Shown here: positions 28,066-35,835 of the stretch, one piece after another
How positions within the stretch are numbered: position 1 is the stretch's first letter
Layout of the letters: the number at the start of each line of letters is the position of its first letter
NCBI RefSeq assembly: GCF_014642175.1
Contig: NZ_BMIL01000004.1
Span: 248,001 to 312,000, forward strand
Source of the DNA: Pedobacter quisquiliarum
Lineage (GTDB): Bacteria > Bacteroidota > Bacteroidia > Sphingobacteriales > Sphingobacteriaceae
DNA length: 64,000 bases
Direction: 5' to 3'
Made by a program: the position numbers and the translations under genes
Notes under the pieces: model-generated
Database searches by the model: none
Told to the model about the DNA's origin: nothing
What the model saw: only the letters and a program-made list of their open reading frames with translations

Positions 28066-28098
28066 CTAGGAGTTGAGCGTATATATGTCTTGTGGAGT

Positions 28099-28112
28099 AT
28101 CCTTCTAAGGAT
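28099..28112 (+). promoter_or_regulatory. candidate TetR operator
   Basis: Inverted repeat ATCCTT-ct-AAGGAT flanked by AT-rich tracts, about 125 bp before the TetR-like gene and after the efflux operon. It could be an autoregulatory site; by-eye only. Confidence 0.3.
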
Positions 28113-28237
28113 CAAATATATATAACTTTTCCCATCTGCGGGAAATTTTAAGAAAATAATTGCAAGGTATTGGTGTGCGACTTGAATCGCTGCTGTTGGG
28201 GTTTTTACCTATCTTAGGAATGTTAGGTAAACACACA

Positions 28238-28873
28238 ATGAACAGAAAACCATATCAAGGTCCAGTAAATGATAAGGAGAAGTCGAAGCGCAGGTTAATT
28301 GAAGCTGTCGGTGCGGTCATCAGGGATAAAGGGTATACCGGATTGACGGCGACCAACATTTCTAAAGCTGCAGGGCTAGACCGCCGACTGATTACGCTTT
28401 ACTTCGGAACCATAGAAACCTTAATTGAAACGTACGTACGTGGAAATGACTTTTGGATCCAGGCCGCAGACACTGCCGCACTGACGCTCAATGCAGAACC
28501 TAGGGAACCTATTCAGGACCTTATCAATTCAGTACTCCAGAACCAATTAGACTATTTCCTGCATGATGAAGAAATGCAGAAGATTGTGCTTTGGCAGATC
28601 AGTCAGTCGACGAAAATCATGTCTGAGGTCTGTGAAGCCCGGGAGCAGGTTGGCCATCCCTTTTTCGCACTTGCAGATCAGGAACTCAAAGGCCATGATG
28701 TCGACCATCGTGCAGTCACAGCACTGCTCGTCGCCGGGATCTACCATCTCGTACTTTATTCCAAATCAACCGCTTGTACCATGTGCGAGATTGACCTGAA
28801 TACCCCGGAGGGTATGGGGCGTATAAAAAAAGCGATCAGCGTAGTGTTAAACTGCGCTTTTACTTCTAAATAG
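28238..28873 (+). CDS. TetR-family transcriptional regulator
   Basis: 211-aa repressor. N-terminal HTH of TetR type (KEKSKRRLIEAVGAVIRDKG, ATNISKAAGLDRRLITLYFG at ~20-70); the rest is the helical ligand/dimer domain (NDFWIQAADTAALTL, LHDEEMQKIVLWQIS). A late cysteine pair (TACTMCEIDL) stands out. The start at 28238 was preferred because the longer frame adds 26 residues without a clear domain. It follows the metal-efflux operon on the same strand after ~200 bp, so it may control that operon or itself. It is convergent with the flavohemoglobin gene. Confidence 0.87.
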   Translation: MNRKPYQGPVNDKEKSKRRLIEAVGAVIRDKGYTGLTATNISKAAGLDRRLITLYFGTIETLIETYVRGNDFWIQAADTAALTLNAEPREPIQDLINSVLQNQLDYFLHDEEMQKIVLWQISQSTKIMSEVCEAREQVGHPFFALADQELKGHDVDHRAVTALLVAGIYHLVLYSKSTACTMCEIDLNTPEGMGRIKKAISVVLNCAFTSK

Positions 28874-28880
28874 ATATGCT

Positions 28881-28931
28881 AAAACTGCTGCGTTGACATG
28901 ATTAGCTCGTGTAAGCGCAGCAGTTTTATAT
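28881..28931. terminator. bidirectional terminator
   Basis: Perfect 12-bp arms (AAAACTGCTGCG at 28881-28892 and 28916-28927) with a 23-nt inner region, A-rich before and T-rich after. It sits between the convergent TetR and flavohemoglobin genes and can end both transcripts. Confidence 0.75.
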
Positions 28932-28943
28932 TTTAAACTTGTA

Positions 28944-30149
28944 CTATTCCACAACCAGAATAGCGGGTCCAAATTCTTCAAAGTGAATGGATTCTGCTTG
29001 TATGCCTTGAGCCCTGAGATAGTCGAAATGTTTCTTGATGAACACACCCGGGCCGCAGATGTAATATTCGGCGCCAGGAACAATCGCGTCCTTAACTTTC
29101 TCCAGGTCCACAAAACCTTCAAAGTAGTTTTCACCTGTTTGCGCATCCAGCTTATCATAGAAATTGTGAATGTTCATCGCACCATGCTGACTACCCAACT
29201 CAATCACCCGGTCTCTAAAAGCATGTACCTCGTACCCACGACTGCCGTGAATCCAGGTAACTGGACGGTCTTTTCTCGACTGTGTCATATACTCTAGCAT
29301 GCTCATAAAAGGCGTTAGACCCACACCACCACTAATGAAAACAGCAGGCGCATCCGAGTTTAGGTCCAGTGTAAAATCACCTGCTGGTGCTGCAACTTCC
29401 AGGACATCGCCAACTTGGATCTGGTTGTGCAGCATATTACTGATGTACCCTGCAGGTCGGTCTTCGGTACCATGCTCCCGCTTTACAGATATGCGGTAAT
29501 ACTGACCATTTGGTGCGCAGGAAATGCTGTACTGGCGTGGTTGAAGAACCTGAAGCTCCGGAACAAATAGCCTTACCGTAATGAATTGCCCTGGAAGGAA
29601 ATCCGCCACCTTTCCGCCATCGGATGGATAGAGGTAGAATGAAGTGATTTCTGCCGATTCTTTAACTTTCTCTTTAACGATGAATGGCCTCCAACTGCTC
29701 CATCCACCTTCCTTGTTCGCTGATGCGCTATATAACTCCGCTTCAACACCAGTCATAATTGCTGCAAGCTGTCCGTAAGCCGCTGCCCAGGCATCGATCA
29801 GTTCCGGGCTTGCCGCCTCACCTAAAACTTCACTGATGGAGGCGAGCAGATGCTTGCCCACAATGGCATACTGTTCCGGACGAATGTCCAGACTCACATG
29901 CTTATGGCCAATTCTGTTCACAGCCTGCATGAGTACCTCCGGGTTTTCAATGTGCTCCGCGTAAGCTAAAACCGACATCGCCAAGGCTGTAGGTTGTGCG
30001 CCATTATGCTGGTTGGCACTGTTAAACACATGCTTTAACTCTGGGTTATGCGTTAGCATTCGATTATAAAAGTAAGTTGTCAATGCTACACCATGCGCTC
30101 TTAGAACGGGTACGGTGCCGCTTGCTAATGCTTTTTGCTCGTTTGTCAT
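28944..30149 (-). CDS. hmp: flavohemoglobin (nitric oxide dioxygenase)
   Basis: 401-aa cytosolic enzyme that converts NO and O2 to nitrate using NAD(P)H. Globin domain ~1-140: proximal histidine about residue 84 (GHKHVSLDIRPEQY, with Tyr94) and TyrB10 near 28; FAD-binding ferredoxin-reductase domain ~150-260 (PGQFITVRL, RQYSIS); NAD domain ~265-395 (FISGGVGLTPFMSML, YYICGPGVFIKKHF). Length fits E. coli Hmp (396 aa). The start at 30149 (MTNEQKALASGTVP) matches the family; the longer frame's 14 extra residues do not. It is divergent from the Rrf2-type gene, whose product is a likely NO-responsive repressor. Confidence 0.95.
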   Translation of the reverse strand: MTNEQKALASGTVPVLRAHGVALTTYFYNRMLTHNPELKHVFNSANQHNGAQPTALAMSVLAYAEHIENPEVLMQAVNRIGHKHVSLDIRPEQYAIVGKHLLASISEVLGEAASPELIDAWAAAYGQLAAIMTGVEAELYSASANKEGGWSSWRPFIVKEKVKESAEITSFYLYPSDGGKVADFLPGQFITVRLFVPELQVLQPRQYSISCAPNGQYYRISVKREHGTEDRPAGYISNMLHNQIQVGDVLEVAAPAGDFTLDLNSDAPAVFISGGVGLTPFMSMLEYMTQSRKDRPVTWIHGSRGYEVHAFRDRVIELGSQHGAMNIHNFYDKLDAQTGENYFEGFVDLEKVKDAIVPGAEYYICGPGVFIKKHFDYLRAQGIQAESIHFEEFGPAILVVE

Positions 30150-30188
30150 AGGAAATAATATTAAAATACCTTTTTGTCCTTTATTATG

Positions 30189-30196
30189 CAAACATA
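30189..30196 (-). promoter_or_regulatory. -7 promoter box of hmp
   Basis: TATGTTTG on the minus strand matches TAnnTTTG, about 40 bp before the hmp ATG. The inverted repeat at 30209-30228 lies where the -33 region is expected. Confidence 0.55.
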
Positions 30197-30208
30197 AGCA
30201 CTCTGAAC

Positions 30209-30228
30209 AAAAGATAAAAATGTCTTTT
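30209..30228. promoter_or_regulatory. inverted repeat in the hmp -33 region
   Basis: Arms AAAAGA (30209-30214) and TCTTTT (30223-30228) with an 8-nt spacer, between the two divergent genes. Candidate Rrf2/NsrR operator on the hmp side. Confidence 0.5.
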
Positions 30229-30230
30229 AA

Positions 30231-30259
30231 TAATTCTATATCTTTACAACATAGAATTA
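30231..30259. promoter_or_regulatory. 9-bp inverted repeat at the Rrf2 gene start
   Basis: Perfect arms TAATTCTAT (30231-30239) and ATAGAATTA (30251-30259) around an 11-nt spacer. The second arm runs into the ATG of the Rrf2 gene, and a near -7 box (TATCTTTA, 30239-30246) lies between the arms. Likely autoregulatory operator. Confidence 0.55.
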
Positions 30260-30696
30260 TGGCTATTTTTTCAAAAACTTGTGAGTATGCGATCCGTGCG
30301 GTACTCTACATTGCGCACAAATCGACGTTAGGAATTAAGGTTGGAATTAAGGATATCGCTGCAGGTATCGATTCTCCGGAACTATACCTAGCCAAAATTC
30401 TTCAGGATCTAAGTCGCAAAGGACTCATCAACTCCGTTAAAGGCCCAAATGGGGGTTTTTACATTAGCGATACTTCACTTGCGCGGCCACTGAGTGATAT
30501 TGTAGAAGCGGTGGACGGAAACGCTTTATTTACGGGCTGTGCCCTGGGGCTCAAACAATGCTCTGCCGTTAATCCTTGTCCGCTTCATAATCAATTCAAA
30601 GCCATAAGAGATCAGATTTATCAGGTCTTAAACGTAAATACGATTGGAACATTCAATGAAGAGCTGGTAAATGGCATCCTTTCATTGAAAAAGTAG
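30259..30696 (+). CDS. Rrf2-family Fe-S transcriptional regulator (NsrR-like)
   Basis: 145-aa winged-helix regulator. The start at 30259 (MAIFSKTCEYAIRAVLYIA) is the usual family start; the longer frame's 48 residues read through the intergenic operators. HTH ~28-65 (IKDIAAGIDSPELYLAKILQ), then the wing with GGFYIS. The three cluster cysteines are C94-x6-C101-x5-C107, as in Fe-S Rrf2 proteins (spacing like, not identical to, NsrR), followed by PLH. Divergent from hmp with 109 bp between the starts, so NO sensing through a cluster and control of hmp is the natural reading; that is inference. Confidence 0.88.
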   Translation: MAIFSKTCEYAIRAVLYIAHKSTLGIKVGIKDIAAGIDSPELYLAKILQDLSRKGLINSVKGPNGGFYISDTSLARPLSDIVEAVDGNALFTGCALGLKQCSAVNPCPLHNQFKAIRDQIYQVLNVNTIGTFNEELVNGILSLKK

Positions 30697-30832
30697 AAAT
30701 AAGCAGAACAGTCACTGAAGGTCAAGAACATAATAGCCTTTCTTGCGTTAATGTATAAAACGCCACAATAGGCATCCTCACCACTTGATGAACTCGGAGT
30801 ATCGCCCTTGTACATGGGTTAAACTCGAGCAC

Positions 30833-31909
30833 ATGAAAGTTGCAACAAAATTCCCAGGCGCCAAGGGGCGAAACTTCTATGGAGAAGTAAAAAAACGCGT
30901 CCAGCAGGACTTTAAAGACCGGAACCTGGACATGAACGCCAATGGACTGATGTGGCTTAAAGCAGCGATATTCATGTCCCTTTACATTGCCTTATACTTT
31001 ACAATTTTACTCGCAAATCTAAGCGGATCAGTGCTTGCGCTACTAACCATTGTACTGGGTGCCGTGTGCGCCTTCATCGGATTTAACATTTGTCATGATG
31101 CCATACATGGTGCCTTTTCCGCAAATAAGAAGACGAATAAAGCATTAAGCTTAATCTTTCACCTGGTTGGTGCAAACCCCTACGTCTGGAACATCACCCA
31201 TAATATTGTCCATCATACCTACACCAATATCCCCGGCCATGATGAAGACATCGAGATTGCACCCGGATTGATCCGCATTGCTGAAGACGAGGAACACCGG
31301 CCACATCAACGCTTCCAGCATTGGTATGCTTTCCCACTGTACGGATTGGCGTCCTTATCCTGGGTGTTAAGAAAGGACTACAAGAAGTTTTTCCAGAAGC
31401 GGGTGGGTGCAAGGGAAAATGTGCATCCGGGCATAGAATATTTCAATCTGTTTTTCTACAAAGCTTTATACTATACGCTCTTTATCGTACTGCCCTTAAT
31501 CTTTATTCAATTAGCCTGGTGGCAAATTCTCCTGGGCTTTGTGTTGCTGCATTTAGCACAAGGCGTAACGATGGGACTGGTTTTTCAGCTTGCACACGTG
31601 GTTGAAGGTACCGCCTTTCCGGTGCCCAATGAAAATGGAAATATGGAAGAGGCCTGGGCAGAACACCAGATGCACACGACTGTAAACTTTGCTACGCATT
31701 CTCCTGCTGCAGCTTTCTTCCTTGGCGGCTTAAATCGACAGATTGAACACCACCTGTTCCCAAAGATCTGCCATGTTCACTATGGTAAGGTGTCAATCAT
31801 CGTAAAGCAAACGGCACTGGAATTCGGCATTCCGTACCATGAAAACAGCACCTTCACTGCGGCACTGGGTTCACATTACCGCATGCTTAAAAAGATGGGT
31901 AACGGCTAG
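30833..31909 (+). CDS. membrane fatty-acid desaturase
   Basis: 358-aa di-iron acyl desaturase of the membrane FA_desaturase family. Three histidine boxes: H88-x3-H92 (NICHDAIHGAF), H123-x3-H127-H128 (THNIVHHTYTN) and Q303-x2-H306-H307 (RQIEHHLF). The QxxHH third box is typical of front-end-like desaturases. Four membrane segments (~40-62, 66-90, 195-240). The start at 30833 was preferred over 30785, which adds 16 unrelated residues. It introduces double bonds into membrane lipids; the position of the double bond is unknown. Its stop overlaps the convergent GNAT stop. Confidence 0.92.
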   Translation: MKVATKFPGAKGRNFYGEVKKRVQQDFKDRNLDMNANGLMWLKAAIFMSLYIALYFTILLANLSGSVLALLTIVLGAVCAFIGFNICHDAIHGAFSANKKTNKALSLIFHLVGANPYVWNITHNIVHHTYTNIPGHDEDIEIAPGLIRIAEDEEHRPHQRFQHWYAFPLYGLASLSWVLRKDYKKFFQKRVGARENVHPGIEYFNLFFYKALYYTLFIVLPLIFIQLAWWQILLGFVLLHLAQGVTMGLVFQLAHVVEGTAFPVPNENGNMEEAWAEHQMHTTVNFATHSPAAAFFLGGLNRQIEHHLFPKICHVHYGKVSIIVKQTALEFGIPYHENSTFTAALGSHYRMLKKMGNG

Positions 31910-32424
31910 AGCACCTTCTTCATCATAAGGTCGGTTTGTTCTTCATCGCCCAGCTTGAAAAAGTGTTTGTCAAACGCTACAAACCCGTTCTTGCTGTAGA
32001 ACTGTATGGCTCTTAAATTGTTTTCCCATACGCCCAGCCACACATATTTCATGTTCATTTCACGCGCTACTGTTATGGCTTTCTCATATAGCGCTTGTCC
32101 TACTTTCTTGCCCAGGAACGCCTGCAGTACATATATGCGTTCTATCTCAAGACCTTCCGCTTCCTTAAGCTCTGTTTGCGCCTGACCGGTATTCAACTTA
32201 AGGTAACCCAAGATGTTCCCATTCATTTTTGCGAAGTAAAACTGTGATTCCTTGTTGTTGAGTTCCGAGCTTAACCTCTCCCTGGAAAATCCTTCTTCAA
32301 GGTATTTAGCTAAGCTTTCTTCCGCATTCTCTGCCGAGAAGGCCTCTTTAAATGTTGTACGTCCAATCTCTTGCAAGTCTTCCAGGTGATCAATACCAAC
32401 AGGTACAATTTCCAGTGATTCCAT
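31906..32424 (-). CDS. GNAT-family acetyltransferase
   Basis: 172-aa acetyltransferase of the GNAT superfamily, cytosolic. The acetyl-CoA site is visible in ERIYVLQAFLGKKVGQALYEKA (motif A, Q/RxxGxG/A type) and motif B in WLGVWENNLRAIQFYSKNGF. It resembles the diamine/spermidine-type GNATs of Bacteroidota. It is convergent with the desaturase, and their stop codons overlap by three bases. It follows the second GNAT gene on the same strand after 24 bp. Substrate unknown. Confidence 0.9.
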   Translation of the reverse strand: MESLEIVPVGIDHLEDLQEIGRTTFKEAFSAENAEESLAKYLEEGFSRERLSSELNNKESQFYFAKMNGNILGYLKLNTGQAQTELKEAEGLEIERIYVLQAFLGKKVGQALYEKAITVAREMNMKYVWLGVWENNLRAIQFYSKNGFVAFDKHFFKLGDEEQTDLMMKKVL

Positions 32425-32448
32425 TTAGTCTATATTAATCTTTAAGCA

Positions 32449-32964
32449 TTATCCATTTTCACGAAGCACCTTCTCATACGCCTTCCGCGGACTACCTCTG
32501 AAATAAACTTCCCCGCAGTACGCATAGCCGTTCTTCTCAAACAACGCCAGCATTGCGGCATTGTCAAAATTAGTGTCTGCACGTATGCTGAAGACCTGAT
32601 GCTCCATAGCAACCGCCTCAATAGCCTTAAGTATATATTTAGTTAAGCCTTTCCCGAGATAATCTTGCGCAACGGCTACACGGTGCAGCACCAGAAATTC
32701 ACCATCGCTGAGCCAGGCGCCTTCAATATCTGCGTAGGCAGGCTCATTATTGAAGATCAAAGCACAGTAAGCCACAACGCGTTCGTCGGAGGTGACAACA
32801 TAACCTAGACCATTTTCAATATCCGACTGCACCACATTTATGTTAGGATAGCCATCCTGCCATTGGTTGCTTCCATCTGCTTTTCTCCGCAAAATCGCAT
32901 CGCTGAGAATCTTCCAGATCTCATCAACCTGATCCATTCTTGCCTTTTCAAACTTGTATGTCAT
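32449..32964 (-). CDS. GNAT-family acetyltransferase
   Basis: 171-aa acetyltransferase with GNAT motif A (LHRVAVAQDYLGKGLTKYIL) and motif B (DTNFDNAAMLALFEKNGYAY). First of two GNAT genes in one small transcription unit, 24 bp before the other. Not an obvious paralogue of it beyond the fold. Substrate unknown. Confidence 0.9.
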   Translation of the reverse strand: MTYKFEKARMDQVDEIWKILSDAILRRKADGSNQWQDGYPNINVVQSDIENGLGYVVTSDERVVAYCALIFNNEPAYADIEGAWLSDGEFLVLHRVAVAQDYLGKGLTKYILKAIEAVAMEHQVFSIRADTNFDNAAMLALFEKNGYAYCGEVYFRGSPRKAYEKVLRENG

Positions 32965-33064
32965 GAGTTAAACTTTATTGCTGTTATAACGTGCCTGATG
33001 CAACAATGTTAGGTGTTTTCATCCAAAACAGCTGCTCAGCAGACCCTATTTTTTCTGGACTGAA

Positions 33065-33076
33065 TTTAACGTTTTA
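33065..33076. promoter_or_regulatory. weak LacI-type operator-like site upstream of the cupin gene
   Basis: TTTAACGTTTTA, 60 bp before the cupin start, matches the 12-bp core TTAAACGTTTTA of the GH2 upstream site (40009-40024) at 11 positions but lacks its GG/CC ends. Weak candidate. Confidence 0.25.
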
Positions 33077-33135
33077 TATGGGTTTGATTTTCAGTATATT
33101 TAAATACACTGAGAAAAGATCGTAAGTAAATTAAC

Positions 33136-33762
33136 ATGAAAGCGCTTCAAACAAATTCAGAAAATAGAAGACGGCTACTGAGGCTGCTCACCGTTTATAT
33201 GGCTGCGCCCATGTATCTTTCAGAAGCGCTATTCACATCAGAAGCCATTGCGCAACCCAATGTTTCGCAAACCGGCAGCGCAATTCATATACCTGCCAGC
33301 TCAGGCAAACACGGAAAGATTGGCGCGGGAAACATCGCTTTTAAGTTGAACAAACAGCAGACCGAGGGCCATGTGGGAATTACCGAATCTGAACTTCCTG
33401 TAGGTTTCCTTGGCGCACCACCGCATTACCATAAAACATTCGACGAGATCTGCCGGGTAACCCAAGGGGAATTGACGATTCTGGTGGGTAAAGAATTGTA
33501 CCAGGTTAAAGCGGGCGACTGGCACTTACGTCCCCGGGGCATTGTGCATAGCTTTTGGAACACCGGAACAGAACCAGCAAAGTTCATTGAATTGTATGCC
33601 CCAGGTGGGCACGAAGCCTACATGAACGCGCTTGCCGATCTATTTAAAGATAATCAGCGGCCACAGGAAGGTGCGCTGGATAAATTGGCCCAAGTCTATG
33701 ATATCCATTTCGACTGGTCCAGACTGAAGGAGATCATGGATACACATAAGGTAAGGCTGTGA
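33136..33762 (+). CDS. cupin-domain protein
   Basis: 208-aa protein with a conserved cupin fold: motif 1 GAPPHYHKTFDEICRVTQGELTIL contains the His/His/Glu ligands and motif 2 is PRGIVHSFWNTG, so a metal-containing active site is likely. The N-terminus (ENRRRLLRLLTVYMAA to AIAQ) looks like a possible Tat or Sec signal because of its double arginine, suggesting export; this is uncertain. It stands between the GNATs and the AraC gene at 33794, on the opposite strand. Function unknown. Confidence 0.82.
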   Translation: MKALQTNSENRRRLLRLLTVYMAAPMYLSEALFTSEAIAQPNVSQTGSAIHIPASSGKHGKIGAGNIAFKLNKQQTEGHVGITESELPVGFLGAPPHYHKTFDEICRVTQGELTILVGKELYQVKAGDWHLRPRGIVHSFWNTGTEPAKFIELYAPGGHEAYMNALADLFKDNQRPQEGALDKLAQVYDIHFDWSRLKEIMDTHKVRL

Positions 33763-33793
33763 CCGAATTCCACAGTTCCTGATCTAACCTGAC

Positions 33794-34699
33794 TTAATTG
33801 AATGCCTGCCGGAAGGCGAGGGGAGACATATTCGTCTTTTTTCTAAATAACGTGCTAAAGGACTGTGGATGTTCAAAGCCAAGTGTATACGCAATCTCAC
33901 TTACTGAAAGGTCGGTCGTTGACAACTGCTCCTTTGCTTTTCGAATTAGTTTTTCGTGAATATGCTGTTGCGTATTCTGTCCCGTATGCACACGCAGCAA
34001 GTCGCTGAGATAGTTCGGCGAAAGATTCATGTGTTCCGCAATATGTTGTACGGTCAGCAACCCGGATTTCGCGCTTTGGTTATCCTGATAGTATTGCTCC
34101 AGCAATAGCTCGAACTTCACCAGCAACTGGTGGTTGTTGTTTTTTCGGGTAATGAACTGCCGCTCATAAAAGCGGTTGGAATAGTTCAGTAGCAGATCAA
34201 TCTGGGAAAGGATGATCTCCTGCGTATGGCGATCAATGTGCGCACATTCCTTATCAATCTTCCGCAGGATGCTGGTCAGATCTGCCTCCTCTTCAGCGGA
34301 TAGGTGCAGGGCCTCATTCACCGAATACGAGAAAAACCCATACTTCTTAATTTCATTAGACAAGGGATGACCAAGCAGGAAATCCGCATGAAAAACAAGC
34401 AGGTATCCCGAATGATCTGCGGCACATCCCGTTTCTTCCAGATCGAGGTGGTGCACCTGATTTGGTGCGGTAAAGCTGAGCACACCTTTGTTGTAATCAT
34501 AATGCTGCTGGCCATAGCGGACCTTGTGTGTAGCCTCAGGTTTCAAAGCAACACAATAGAACCGGTTTACAAAGCCGTTCCAGATGTCGTCTTCCACAAA
34601 CATGGACTTGGAAAGGTCTATGACGCTGACCATGGGATGCCGCGGTTCCGGCAAGGACAACAAGCGGTGAAATTGTGAAACCGATGCTATAGTGTTCAT
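33794..34699 (-). CDS. AraC-family transcriptional regulator
   Basis: 301-aa AraC regulator: sensor domain ~1-190 (VRYGQQHYDYNKGVLSFTAPNQ) and two HTH units ~195-301 (VQHIAEHMNLSPNYLSDLL and VSEIAYTLGFEHPQSFSTLF). It is the intact close relative of the damaged AraC gene at 4256-5086. It lies 17 bp after the aldo/keto reductase gene on the same strand, so both are probably one operon: oxidoreductase first, regulator second, as in the SDR locus. Inducer unknown. Confidence 0.92.
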   Translation of the reverse strand: MNTIASVSQFHRLLSLPEPRHPMVSVIDLSKSMFVEDDIWNGFVNRFYCVALKPEATHKVRYGQQHYDYNKGVLSFTAPNQVHHLDLEETGCAADHSGYLLVFHADFLLGHPLSNEIKKYGFFSYSVNEALHLSAEEEADLTSILRKIDKECAHIDRHTQEIILSQIDLLLNYSNRFYERQFITRKNNNHQLLVKFELLLEQYYQDNQSAKSGLLTVQHIAEHMNLSPNYLSDLLRVHTGQNTQQHIHEKLIRKAKEQLSTTDLSVSEIAYTLGFEHPQSFSTLFRKKTNMSPLAFRQAFN

Positions 34700-34716
34700 A
34701 ATTGCTAATTTAATGA

Positions 34717-35721
34717 TTAATCCAGTTTGTTCATACTCATCTCATCATATGGATCTCCGGTATCCGTGCCGAGTGGAACAATGCCTTCCAGCCTGTTGAG
34801 GTCCGCTTCGCTAAGTTCAACCTGCGCAGCAGCAAGATTGTGGTCCAGATACTTACGGCGCTTCGTTCCCGGGATGGGTACAAAACCTTTGCGGATGATC
34901 CAGGCTAGCGCGAGCTGAATGATGCTGATGCCTTTATCTTTTGCCATTTCGGCGATGGCATCCACCAGTTCCATATTCTTATGGAAATAAGCTTCCTGAA
35001 AGCGGGGGATGGAACGGCGGAAATCATCCTCAGGTAAGTCGGCCATGCTGCGGATTGCCCCCGAAAGGAAGCCCCGTCCAAGTGGTGAATAGGCGACAAA
35101 GCCAATCCCCAATTGTTCCATAGTTTGCAGGATACCACGTTCTTCTACGGTTCGTTCGAACAACGAATACTCGCTCTGCACCGCTGTTATTGGATGTACG
35201 GCATGTGCGCGTTTAATGGTTTCAGAAGATACTTCAGACAACCCGATGTAACTGACCTTGCCTTCCTTCACCAGCTCAGCCATGGCGCCAACCGTTTCTT
35301 CGATCGGCGTCGCCTTGTCCAGACGGTGCATGTAGTATAAGTCGATATGATCCGTGCCCAGGTTTTTCAACGAGCGTTCAACAGCTTTCTTCACATAGTC
35401 CTTTTTGCCATTGATGCCCCAGGTTACCTGATTGTTGTCGTCAATTTCCCATCCAAACTTTGTCGCGAAAATGTACTTGTCGCGATTCCCTTTCGTTGCT
35501 TTTGCAACCAGTTGTTCGTTGATAAATGGTCCGTATAAGTCTGCCGTATCCAGGAAATTCCCGCCAAGCTCAAGAGCGCGGTGGATGGTTGCGATGGCTT
35601 CCTGTTCATCTGCAGGGCCATAAATGTCGGTATCACCGAAAGCGGTCATCCCCATACAACCCAGTCCCAGTGCCGGGACCACTAAACCCTTACTTCCTAA
35701 TTTGATTTTCTTTAGTTCCAT
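34717..35721 (-). CDS. aldo/keto reductase
   Basis: 334-aa NADPH-dependent aldo/keto reductase, TIM barrel, cytosolic. Catalytic tetrad visible: Asp and Tyr in LDTADLYGP, Lys in FATKFGWE and His in YYMHRLD; the C-terminal cofactor loop is [15 protein letters not shown]. It belongs to the YajO/AKR general group. It is first in an operon with the AraC regulator at 33794-34699. Substrate unknown. Confidence 0.93.
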   Translation of the reverse strand: MELKKIKLGSKGLVVPALGLGCMGMTAFGDTDIYGPADEQEAIATIHRALELGGNFLDTADLYGPFINEQLVAKATKGNRDKYIFATKFGWEIDDNNQVTWGINGKKDYVKKAVERSLKNLGTDHIDLYYMHRLDKATPIEETVGAMAELVKEGKVSYIGLSEVSSETIKRAHAVHPITAVQSEYSLFERTVEERGILQTMEQLGIGFVAYSPLGRGFLSGAIRSMADLPEDDFRRSIPRFQEAYFHKNMELVDAIAEMAKDKGISIIQLALAWIIRKGFVPIPGTKRRKYLDHNLAAAQVELSEADLNRLEGIVPLGTDTGDPYDEMSMNKLD

Positions 35722-35835
35722 GACGTTGATTTTGTTCCTTCAAAGTTGGGGCAAATCGGTGTCTACCATGTATGTAAAACCCTGAATGTTGTTTGCAAAC
35801 AGCGGTTTGCTAAGATCATGTCGCTACCTCAGGCC

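Noticed and set aside
30785..30832. Longer start for the desaturase
   Set aside because: The extra 16 residues do not fit the family and lie in the intergenic region; ATG 30833 gives the usual N-terminus.
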